Below, one piece after another: positions 29,601 through 41,600 of a DNA stretch of 64,000 nucleotides (its first letter is position 1; the number at the start of each line of letters is the position of its first letter). Made by a program: the position numbers and the translations under genes. This DNA is from Rhinopomastus cyanomelas (taxonomy: Eukaryota > Chordata > Aves > Bucerotiformes > Rhinopomastidae). The stretch lies in the NCBI GenBank assembly GCA_013400115.1, contig VXBP01005051.1, forward strand, positions 350,016 to 414,015, read 5' to 3'. The notes under the pieces are model-generated. The model saw only the letters and a program-made list of their open reading frames with translations. It made no database searches and was not told the DNA's origin.

Positions 29601-32600
29601 CATTTTGTGATAATTAAAGCATAGACAAGAAACACTGCTGTAGATAATTATGTGTTAGCAACTGAATTACTTAATGGAATAAAATCAGCTAAGCCAAATG
29701 TTTTGTTTTAAAAGGAATTTAGGGTCTGCAAAAGGTACCCAGCTGACAGCCCAGGACAGAATGACAGTCCTCCATCATTCACAAATAACTCAGTAGGCCA
29801 CCACTACAGCCTGGCAGGCTTCCACCATCCACTCAGGCATAGGGGGAGCAGAGGAGAGCTAAAGAAAATTTTATCCTCCCTGGTCTTCCAGGCTCTGACG
29901 AGCCTGATGAATGCCCACACAGGGACCAGTCAGTCACTAAGCGGAGATCACTAAGCGGAGAGGAACAACTGACTCTGATAATTTCCTAAAGAAAGGTACC
30001 AGCTCTGATGAAATGGATAAATTCAACCCACAGATTTTCCATAGCCTACGCCCACATGCATCCATCAGAAAAAACTCAACATATTTAGTGTCAGTAGAGA
30101 CACGACTCTACCAACAACAGAAAGACTAGGGCAAGTAGGTACATGGCCCAAAACTAAACCACCTCTGACAAACAAGCCCACCAGGTCTTCCCCCATCCTC
30201 TTCTACTGCATCAACAATTACACACCTATACACACACCCACCACTGCTCTCAAGAGCACCCTTCCCGCTTGTTAAAACAGACTTTCAAGGTCAGTCCAAA
30301 TTTATAAGGAAGCCATTTCATCTTTTGTGCTTCTCTGGCTATATTCCTTCCTAAAAGCTGCTGAACACTGGAGATTCTGCTGGGTCTGAAAGCCCTGCCA
30401 ACACCAGGGCCAATTAGGAGTTACAGGATGATGCATATTAAAGTTATTATAGGAGGCAGTTATGCAGCCAGAATAAATCTTAACTGAACCTTTAAGTGGT
30501 TTTTGTAACTCTTGTTTCTCCTGCTTGAAAACAGATGAAAAAGATACAAATCTCCTCCCCTAAAAAATCTGCAAGAATTCAAGCCAACTTCTCCCTCAAG
30601 AGAAGATTCTGCCATCAAAGCAATATCACATTTTGCCTAAGATCAGCTAAATCAACTTTGTTTTAAACTCTGAATCAGTCAAATCAATCAGAAAGTTCCA
30701 ACACCAATGCAGACTGACCTGACTCCTTCAAATACAGTGCAGGTAAAATTAAACCTGATTGAAACGTAGGGCCCCTGCTGAATGAGGTGGGTGCCCTGGA
30801 GACAGAGGATGCAGAGAAGGCAGAGATACTGAACACCTTCTTTGTCTCTGTCTATGCTTGTGGGGGCTGTCTTGATATCAAGCCCCAGACTGCTGTGACT
30901 GCAGAGGAAGTTGAGGCAAGAGATGAGCCTGCCTTGGTTGATGAGGACTGCGTTAGGGATAAGTTGATCCCACTGGATGTGCACAAATCCATGGGCCCAG
31001 ATGGGATGCACCCGCGTGTACTAAGGGAGGTGGCAGAAGTCATTGCTAGGCCACTCTCCATCATCTTTGCTAGGTCCTGGGGAACAGGAGAGGTGCCTGG
31101 AGATTACAGGATAGCAAATGTTACCCCAATCTTCAAAAAAGGAAAGAAGGAAGACCCAGGTAACTACAGACTGGTCAGCCTCACCTCCATCCCAGGAAAG
31201 GTGATGGAACAATTTGTTCTAGAGGCTGTCTCCAGGCACATCAAGGACAGGAGGATCATTACGGACAGTCAGCATGGCTTNTGTAGGATGTTGGAAAGAT
31301 GATGAAAATGTTTGAACAAGATGAAGGCGCTGATGGCGGAATGGCTGTACAAAGCAAGAACAACCCCAGGTACTAGTATAGGCTGGGGACTGACCTGTTG
31401 GAGAGCAGTTTGCGAGAAAGGGACCTGGGGGTCTTGGTGGCCAGCAGGATGACCATGAGCCAGCAGTGTGCTCTTGTGGCCAAGAGGGTCAACAGCATCC
31501 TGGGGTGGATCAGAAGGGGAGTGGTTAGCAGATCAAGAGAGGTTCTTCTCCCCCTCTACTCTGCCCTAGTGAGTATTGTGAGAGAAATCTGGAGTATTGT
31601 GTCCAGTTCTTGGCTCCTCAGTTCAAGAGGGATGTGGAGCTGCTGGAGGGAGTCCAGCATAAGGCAACGAGGATGATGAAGGAGGTGGAGCACCTCCCTT
31701 ATGAGGAGAGGCTGAGGGAGCTGGGTCTCTTTAGCTTAGAGAACAGGAAACTGAGAAGGTGATCCTGCTGTGTCAGGGGGATTGGATTAGATGGATCTTT
31801 CGAAGTCCCTTCCAATCCCTAATGATTCTATGATATACTGCCTTTACAAAAGCACTGTGTATATACCTTGAGCTTCTGCAGGAAGTAACTCCAGTGGTTT
31901 TTCAATACACACCTTCTTAGACAGGCTACACGATCTGACTGCCAATGGTCAAAGGCACACAGATATTAAAGACAATTTTTACAGACTGGGTTTTGTAGGT
32001 AGTATCTAATTAGAAAAGTGAGAGTTCAAAACAGTAAATCTTAAAGGATTTAAGGAAGAATAGAGGCCCTGACATCAGTTTTGATAATGAGCATGAGATG
32101 CATTAGGATAGTGTTTGTCACTCTGCATACACCACTTCCCAACTGAACATGTTCTCCACAGCACAGGAAGTACTACTAGAAGTACTCCAACAAGTATTAC
32201 CAGAACCCAAATACACAGCTGAAGACTAAAGAGAAATCTAAAGTGTCCGAGAACGCGCCACATCATTCGAGTGGAAATCTGACAATGTTGCACTCCCCTC
32301 TCCTCTGCAGTCTGAAAACACAGCAACTTAGATGCATGGATCTAACAGCTTGCGAAGCATTAAAGTGAGCCCCAGGAAAGATGGCGAGACAACAAAAGAT
32401 AGAAATAGCCTGGATGCAGCATACATCTCCAGCTTGTAAATTATGTCAGTACATTGTGGCCTCAACTCCAGATGATTTATTTCTATAGAAACCAAAAGAA
32501 CTTGGAAAAGCTCAGGGTAAACTCATTCTGAAAAATACTGTGGTAACTCCTGGAGAAGCTGAAGTTAGAATGAAAACAAATAAGCAAAAACTTGTAAGAC

Positions 32601-35600
32601 CTTTCATTGGTATGCAAGCAATTTGAGAGCTCAGCAGTCCCTGCTCCGCCCCTGGAAAGGGGTCTTCCCGGGTGTCCCTCCACTGCCATCTTCAGGCACT
32701 ACCGTTGCTTTCGAAGCCCTCTCTGCACGGCAGAACTAAGTATGGACTCGGCGAAGGCATCATCACTGGCATGCAACCCAGACACACGTTAAAATGTTTC
32801 GTTCCAAAATAAGAACACTACAGTCAGAATCACGTCCCAAATAACTGAGGAGCCGAGCACAGAGTCTGCAAGACATATACACAGCACAGCCACCAACTGA
32901 GTCGTGGTTTTGCCCCAGGTAAGATACACAATCTCTCAGACTTGACATAAGGTAGGTAATACAAGGTAGGGCACCTGGCTGGCTCAGTTAGTAGAGCATG
33001 GGACTCTGAATTCCTGGGGTCATGGATTCAAGCCCCATGTAGGACATCTTGAGACAGTCCTGTAGGCTGACCCTGCTCCAGCAGGGTGGGTTGGACTTAG
33101 ATGCTTTCGAGGTCCCTTCCAACCTGTAGTATTCTGTGATTCTCCCAGGCCCTTAATTCAAAAGGGATATTAATAAGGATAGGCTGTTTACAGAGTTTTA
33201 TTAGATTCCCTTTGCACCACCACATTTTAAAGGCTCCTTTAAAAAGCCAGTAAACTCCTTCAAAAATAATTCTTACAATGAGCAAATCAAAGTTTCTTTG
33301 GTAATGAAAGTGGAAAGTTTGTAAGAATCCAGGGCCAATACTGAAGCAGAAAAAAAAATCATGCACAGGTCAAAAAAAGACATTCAAGTATCATTTATGT
33401 ATTTACACTCAAGATGTAACTTAACTCCCTGGACAGTATTATAGACTTACCAGTAGATGACACGAATTATCACGCAGGAAGCCTAGTTCCCAACCAGTCT
33501 GCATCATAGCTCTGAAAATAGGCACTGACTTGCCGAACTCCGCAGTGACGCCTAACGAAGCTCAACAGCAACATCTGCTGGCCAACCAGCGACACCACGA
33601 AATTAGTCTAATTATGTGAAAGTTTATTACTCATTCTTACAAAGCTGTGAATTTCTGTTGCAGTTTAAGAAAGGCGATTAAAACATTTCTTGTGAAGAAG
33701 GCAGATATAAATTATAAGCATGTGTGTAAACAAGGCAACATTTTGCCTGTGCTTGCATGCTCGTGTAGCCAGAAAAATCTACCTGCTCCTTGAGATACCT
33801 GAGAACAGACCACTGAAATGAAGGGTTAAAATTCATGTTGGTGAGACTAAGACGGAGGAAATCTCTTCTGTCTAGTTGCATCAATCCCATTTGAAGAACA
33901 TCCATGGTAGTCCTTGAACTACTTTCTTTCCTAAGGGAGCAGCCCACATTTGCAAGGCCTGAGGCAGCAAAGTATTTATCAGCCACACTAGTCCCATCTA
34001 CGCAGAAAAGAATGGCAGCTCAGACCATTAGAGCTCCTCTCCCTCCAGGTGCCTTAACACATTACTTATTAACCTCAGAAAATAAGGCTGCTATAGCAGA
34101 ATGACATTACAAAGTGGGAGTATGGCTAATGATACCCACCTAATGTGGGCACACACTGATTATCTACATTAATTACTATAAAAACTCTTATTTTGTTGAA
34201 ATTTGATTATCTACTTCAGAACTACCCTACAGAAAATGCAAGTGGCTGGCAATAGCTTCAAGACTGCATTAGAACTCCACCACAATCTGGAACAGGGGTA
34301 GAATGGCCTGAGAGCCAGCTTCTGAACAGTCATCAGATGGGAAAAAGATACTGATGCATCCCTCTTCAGTTACCAGTGAATGGACAGTGTCAAATTCTTA
34401 CTTGACCACAGAAACACATCTTTTTGCAGGTCACTGTATAAGAGGAAATCAGAGTCAAGTAGGTCTTTAACAGAACTCTATGATAACTTTCAGCAGCACA
34501 AAGCTTAGAAAAATTACACTGCAAAATACCAAGCAGTAAAAGGCACCTGGCTGGGAGGCAACTTTTTAAATTATATAAAACTACAGGTTGGACTGACATT
34601 CATTATTTTTAAAATTGTGGCTGGCTTTGCAGTCCAAAGCTTTTTCAAGTTTACTCAAAACAATTCTTTCATCCCAAAAACTAAGGGAAAGAATTTCAGA
34701 AACATGTACATTTGCAGCTGACATGAAGTTTTTGTTATTATTATTGGGGGTTTAGTTTTTTAGGGTGCTCATGTTTTGTGGAGATTTATTGGGTTGGGGG
34801 ATTTTTTTTTTTTGCTCTCTTATTTTGTTTTTTTAAAATATACCCTTAATTTCCACATTTATCTGCTAAACTAGGAACCACAGAATCACTAAACATTAGG
34901 GATTGGAAGGGACCTCAAAAGATCATCTAATATAATCCCTCTGCCAGAGTAGGATTACCTAGACCAAGTCACACAGGAACATATCCAGGCAGGTTTTAAA
35001 CATCTCCAGTGAAGGAGACTCCACAACCTCCCTGGGCAGCCCCTTCCAGTGCTCTGTTACCCTCACTGGGAAGAAGTATCTTCTGATATTTATGCGGAAC
35101 CTCCTATGCTCCATCTTAGAACCATTGCCCCTTGTCCTATCACTACATGACATTGAGAAGAGCCTGGCTCCATCCTCCTGACACCTGCCCTTCACATATC
35201 TGAAGACATTAATGAGGTCACTCCTCAGTCTCCTCCAAGCTAAAGAGATCCAGCTCCCTCAGCCTTTCCTCATAAGGGAGGTGCTCCACTTCCTTCATCA
35301 TTCTCCGTACCCTACGCTGGAATACCTCCATCCGCTCCATGTCCTTCTTTAACTGAGGGTCCCAGAACTGTACACAGTACTCCAAATGTCGTCTCACTAG
35401 AGCAGAATATAGGGGGAGAAGAACCTCTTTTGATCTGCTAACCACCCTCCTCCTGATCCACCCCAGGATGCTGTTAGGAGAGGGTATCACATGAAAACAG
35501 AGAAATGAATGATTGCTCAGGTCCTCAGCTGGGAAGAGAACAATAGCTTGTGTAAGGAACCATTTGTGTATTGAAAGTTCAGAAGCTACGGGGGGGAGTC

Positions 35601-38600
35601 AGTTTCACCATGACAGTGCCAATTACAGCTATAGCAGGATGAACACTGAGGAACACAGTTTTCCTTCTCACAAGCTGAAGAGAAGAGGAAAGAAGAGAGA
35701 GATACAAGCCAAGCCTACCTGTTTAGAAAAAGACAGGGGCTTGAAGTCCTCTACTAGAGAGTGAAGCACCTTTTCCATGCCAAAAGCATTAGGCTGAAGA
35801 TCTGATGAATGTAAGTAGAAAGCTCACAGTCCCAACTGGAAGAGCACTATTTAACAAATGTATCCTTAGCCCAATGTACTATTCAAGTAGGTACTAAACT
35901 GTAGAGCTGCTGCTTCTTTTGGACAGTAATTATGCATAGTCCTGCTCTGTCTGTTTGAGCAGTTTTTACTTTGGACTCCTATTGCTTCATCCCGTAAGTT
36001 TGCCACTATCACAAAGTCTTCAAGGCAAAAATAGGCTCTAACCCCTCAAAGTAACCTGCAGACAGGAAAGAGAAAGCCAGGTAACTACTCTCCATTCCCT
36101 CCTTCCCTTATAAGCTTCAAGCTCTATTTCTTTTGATTTTTAGACAATGAAAAGTTATCGGCTCATTTCAGCTCCCTTAGTACAGCCCCTTTTAAGAAGC
36201 CACTTTCTATCATGTTTTACTCAGCACTCATAAATAATATAGATAATTGCAGATGGTCGCAAGTAACAAGCGGGCAAAGAGTATGAGTATAGTACAAATG
36301 AAACAACAAAAATCCTGACGTGCTCCAAGCACAGAAGGAATTCCTGGCAAACAGCAGCGGTTGCATCCAGTTCATTTTTTTAGCTGACGTAAGACAATCA
36401 CAGAGCCAAAAATAATACGGGGTAGACCTTGGACAAAGCTAAACAAGGGTGCTGGCAGTTCACTTTCCTTTACAGCACATATTTCCTACCTCCTCTCCAT
36501 GCACAAAACCCACAGCTATTTCTTCTCTAAAAATCTGCATTAGGAAAGAGAAATATTGCTCATGGAAAGATAGATTTAAAACTGCTGAATCTCCAAAATA
36601 CATAAGCAGCATGCAATTAGGAATATATTATGCTGACTATAATAAGAAGCTCCAAGAGTCCACCCAGCTGCCCAAGAGTTAACATTATGTGTTTCTCTTC
36701 AAAACCTCTTCCAAGAGGTTAAGCACACAATAGACTATCTAAAGCAAAGCTAGAAAGGCTGCTTGAAATTCCACACATGTGCCTCAGCAATGTATTTCTA
36801 TTAATGTCCAGTGTGTGTCAGCATGAAGATAAGGCACCAACAACATGTCCAACCAGCCAGCTAGAGAATGGGACGCCGTGTAAAACATTGTCTGATGCTT
36901 AGAATCCCAGAGAATGGTGGTGTTTGCAATCTCACCCACTGCACACGTGCCTGATAACACCACCAATGAAGAGAGGCAGCAGGAGCAAATCATCCAGTAG
37001 TTTTGGGAAAGTAAAAAGACAAAGAGGGAGGCAAACAAGAATGAAAATAAACTCCGTCAGCAAATACAAGCAGGTTTGGGGATACCCAACTGTAGCAGAG
37101 GATATAAAGAAACTGGCAAAAGCCTCAGTAACATCTACTCTAATTTTTCTTAAGAGTGAGAAAGAAAGAAAGAACATCAGTACATATTTTGATTTCTCCC
37201 ATTACAGCACACAAACTCATGTTCACCTTCTAGTACAAACCAACAAAGCTATTTCTGTCAGGGGACTTATGGAAGACACTGTATTTGAGGAATTGTGATC
37301 TTGACCCAGGACACATTTGCTTTGTTGGGTTTGGTTCTTGAGGCTTGAGAAGCTCACATGTTACCAAGAGCAGAGCTTATGGAACGCGCTGGACACTCCA
37401 GGCCATGCAGTGACAGGTGTTATCACATAGCCCATCAGGAAACTCCCTACTTGCTGAACTAATCTCACTAATACAATATGTAACTTACCTACCTCTGAGA
37501 AAGGTAAACTGTATGTGCATGAAGCAGTGGAATACAGTGATCCTGATCGGGAGACCACCAGGCATCAAAGAGGGGCTAGTGCACAGAATAGTCTAAGTGA
37601 GCGCTGGCCAGAGTGTACAGATCTAGAGTGGCCTTCAGGCCTGTCTTGTGTGTCACAGATACCTAAGCATTGTAACAGAAGAGACTGCAGGCAGCTGCCC
37701 CCAGCACTGGCCCCGTGGGAATATAGCTTTATCTAAAAGAGCAGCAAGATGTTAGTGTGTGAAAATCCTTTATGAACCTAGTTGTTTTCTAGTAAAAATG
37801 TAATTGGCTAAATGACAAAAAGCAGGAACCTCTCCATCTGTACAGCATCCCATGGGAAAAATCCATCCATGGGCTGCCCAGTGCTGCAGGCAAGTAGGGC
37901 TCCCAGAATCCAAAAGGACATAGGATTTATTTGCCATCTCTAGTCCTCTTTATAGCCTATCTTCATAAAACAGCTACTTTATTAAGACACTTATCAGCTT
38001 TTCTTAACAAGGCCCAGAAAGAACCAGCACTCTTTCTCTCACATCAAAATTCAGTGCAGAACACTGTCCATCTCCGGTATCTTCCCTAACACTTCTCTGT
38101 TGTCAGTGAGAATCACATCAAAACATACACATTCACATCTCAAGAAAAAGTGGCAGGAACAATGTGGCAGCATTTAGGGAATACGAAGAAAGTAACATCC
38201 ATTGTCAGGTCACCTACCTCACACCCTTATGTGAGAGTGCAAGAGCAATCAACGCATTTCGGTAAGTGCCAACTTATTTCCTAGTTATTATATTAGCCCT
38301 TTACATTCAGAATCTTCATCTCCTTGTAAGTAACCGTTCCCAGCCAAAAACAAGAAAACATTCAGTCATCAAGGATCAGTGATTCAAGATTCAAACACTG
38401 TCAACTTTAGATAGAATTCAATGAACACTGGAAAGCTATCGCCAAATACCAAAGATGACGCAGGTAATATTCCAAATACTCAAAACACAGACAAGTAAAA
38501 CCATAATCCAAAAATAAATTTTAACCAAGCTGGTGGGAACTACACTCTTATAGCACTCTCTGCGTTTATACCTGTAACAAGCTCATACCACAAACGACAC

Positions 38601-41600
38601 CACATCCAACAAGAATTAGCTCACAGGAAAGGAAAGCCTACTGAAACACCGTGATTAGTAAATCTCTTGTTTATGCCCCCAAAATCAGCTGCAAATGTAG
38701 AACACAACTCTAACACTCCACAAAAGTCTGGCATCAAAAACAAATGTAAAAAGAATGCAGTATTGGCTTTGCTGACCACTCATAGAAAAATATCAACACA
38801 TTAATCTCTTACTTTATGAATTTAATACTTCATAGTTATAAGCAGGGGGAAAGGAAGGCTAATCTTATCGGCTTTACAGTAACCTTAAGTCAGAACAAAT
38901 TAATCTGGAAGAAGTTTCTCTGCAGTATATGAACTTGGTAGACAAAAAAAATGTGTGAGACATGGGCTCAAGAGAATTGAAGGCAAGACAGAGGAAGCAA
39001 GCAGCACCACAGACAACTTCAATTTGTTGTAGATGTAGGATTTTAAATGAGGCCAACCTTGTGATAAGGTCCCTTAGCCCAAGAGACTACAAAAATGAGA
39101 AGCTCAAGCTACCATCAGCTGCTGAAATCTGCAAAAACTCTCCAAACACAAATTAACCTTCAGTCAGGAGATAAAAGACTAGCTGAGGAAATTGGAAGTT
39201 GTTAAAAAAACACTCTAAGTGTCTGACAAATCTTAGCAGGGAAAATAAAGAGTAGACACAGTATGTTACCCTTAGCCAGATAACAGCTTTGCCTTTGCTT
39301 AAGAGAAGATGGAGAAAGAAGAGGTTTTCTTTTGGTTTAGCTTCATTTTTGTTTTCTAGGTTCCCTGTAGTATACATGCTCAAAAATTGCTTAAGTTTAG
39401 ACCTCACTGATATTAGAGAAACCCAAAGTTATTAGCTCATGCAGACATGTAGATCCTCACCATGCTAAGCTTAAATTTAACAGAAATCTTTCCAAAGTCC
39501 ACTATTTAATTCTGCAAAATCACTGTCTATAGGGATCCATTCAATGTTCAGTGACTTCATAAACAGAAGTAATTTCTTCACTGCAGAAAAGCACCCACGT
39601 CTGTAGATGTATACATTTATAAAGGAAGGTAGCAGCCAAAGAACCCAACTTTGCAGAAGGGATGTTCTTCCCAGAGACGACAGCGTAACAGACTAATAAC
39701 TTTAATGACTTCACATAGTAACACATTTTCTGGAAAGCTTCAACAAAAACCCCCTCATCTTTCCATTTGTATCAACGTATTTAAAGGAAGTCTTATTCAA
39801 TTAGTGGAAGCAATCCCAAACAAGTGCACTGCTGCTTTCAGCAAAGAAAATGCCACTCCTGCTAACCTAGCAAGAGTTGCTGGCTGATGTTGCCTGTGCT
39901 AGGAGTCAGAGATAACTACAAACAGCCAAACTGTGGGGGTCAACACTGGTCAGGAGGTGCTGACCCCATAAGCTTATATGTAGACTTGCATTTCTACCAG
40001 AAGGGTTTTAGCTCAGAGCTACATTTTAGCTGGAGAGCAAACAAGACCAACAAAACTGATGTGAGCAGTGCCCAAACCAAAACACAAAGCTCACAGACAA
40101 TACTCTTCATTGCATCAACTCAAATAAATAGGGAGAAAAACATGACAAGTTTTGACAACAGAGGCCTGACCTCAAAACCAGCAGTCTCATTTCACCAATG
40201 GCCTGATGTCACAATTTGAACCAGCACCACGCTCCTACTGGACATGAGCCAGTCACTCCAGCTCACATTGATAGGAGATTACACTCAACAAAAGCCCAAT
40301 CTAATCTAGAGATGCTTACCTACAGTTAATCAGCCACAATGAAGCTGATCCCCAGCTTACTGCAAAGTAAATTAAAGCCTTAACAAAGCTAAATCATGTT
40401 CAGCACCACTTCTGAAACCCTCTTCAGGGCCAGTTCAGCTGCATGTCAGGTGATACAGCTCAACAACAGCGGGCAATTCACTAAAAAAAAAAGCAAACAA
40501 GAAAGACTTGAAGCTTTATCACTGACCAGAAATCTAAAGAAACCTTTCCATGAATGGGCCAACTGGATCATTCCTCCACCCCTACAGGACCAAAAAGACA
40601 ACACTGCTCCACCTGATCACTCACTACCACAAAAATTCTCTTCCATTTTATCTAGGAGACCTATATTTATGCCCCTTTCAGAGATTAAGCGATTTTACCT
40701 CTGTGTTCTTTGAAAGGAGGAACAAAACAGTAGTTAAAATGTCAGCAGACCAATACACACTAAATTAAGGGTCCAAGGTGTGCAAAGTGTCAGTGGCAAC
40801 GCTCAAGAGTTCACAATCCCACATTGATAAGATGACACCAATATCAAAACCCACTGCCCTGATGATCAAAGGCATCCCCAGTCATGTATTCATCCTTCAG
40901 CCCTTCTGTTCTCAATTAACAAGAGAAGACGAGAGACTCTGAAGAGCAAAGAGATTATTTCTGGGCACTAAGTCACCTGAAAGAATCTCACAGCCTAGCA
41001 CACATTATAATCAGCTACTGGAGCAACAAGAGACAAACTCTAAATCCTTATGACTATTACTTCCTGTGCTTATACTCCAGGTCACATGAATAAAGTTGCC
41101 ATCCGGCAAGCCAGTGAGCAGGCATGACTAGTACCACTAAAGCTTCTTTCTTTCTTTTCTTTCTTATTTATATATGTATTTATATATTTATATAAAGATT
41201 AACTGTGCAAATACAGTCTTTTAAATGGAAGGGTCTCCTTAGAGCTTTTTCTGGCCCCATCCTTCATGCAGCAAACAATCCAGTGTACCTCACCTTTGAA
41301 TCTTGTTAAAAAGTCACACTTTCTGCTCAAACTTTGGTAAACTGAGGTGCTAGAGAGGTGTGCAGAGAAGGGCAACTGAGCTGGTTAGGGGTCTGGAGAA
41401 CAGGTTTTATTGGGAGAGGCTGAGGGAACTGGGGCTGTTCAGCCTGGAGAAGAGAAGGCTGAGGGGAGAACTCATTGCCATCTACACCTGCCTGAAGGGA
41501 GGTTGCAGTGAAGTGAGGGTTGGCCTCTTTTCCCTAGGGACTAATGATAGGGAGGTTCCATAAAAATATCAGAAGGCACTTCTTTATATTGAGGGTGACA

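Noticed and set aside
29162..29617. 151-codon plus-strand open frame in intron 4
   Set aside because: The composition is Ser/Pro/Leu-rich without motif or codon bias; no exon-like splice sites were recognised around it.
30787..31302. Host gene encoding a reverse-transcriptase-like protein
   Set aside because: The protein is plainly CR1 ORF2, is interrupted by an N and frame breaks, and ends in a CR1 3' terminus.
32971..33043. Functional tRNA gene
   Set aside because: The acceptor stem does not pair well, the anticodon is changed from the parental CTT to CTG, box B is degenerate, and a CR1-like tail follows. A SINE head or pseudogene fits better.
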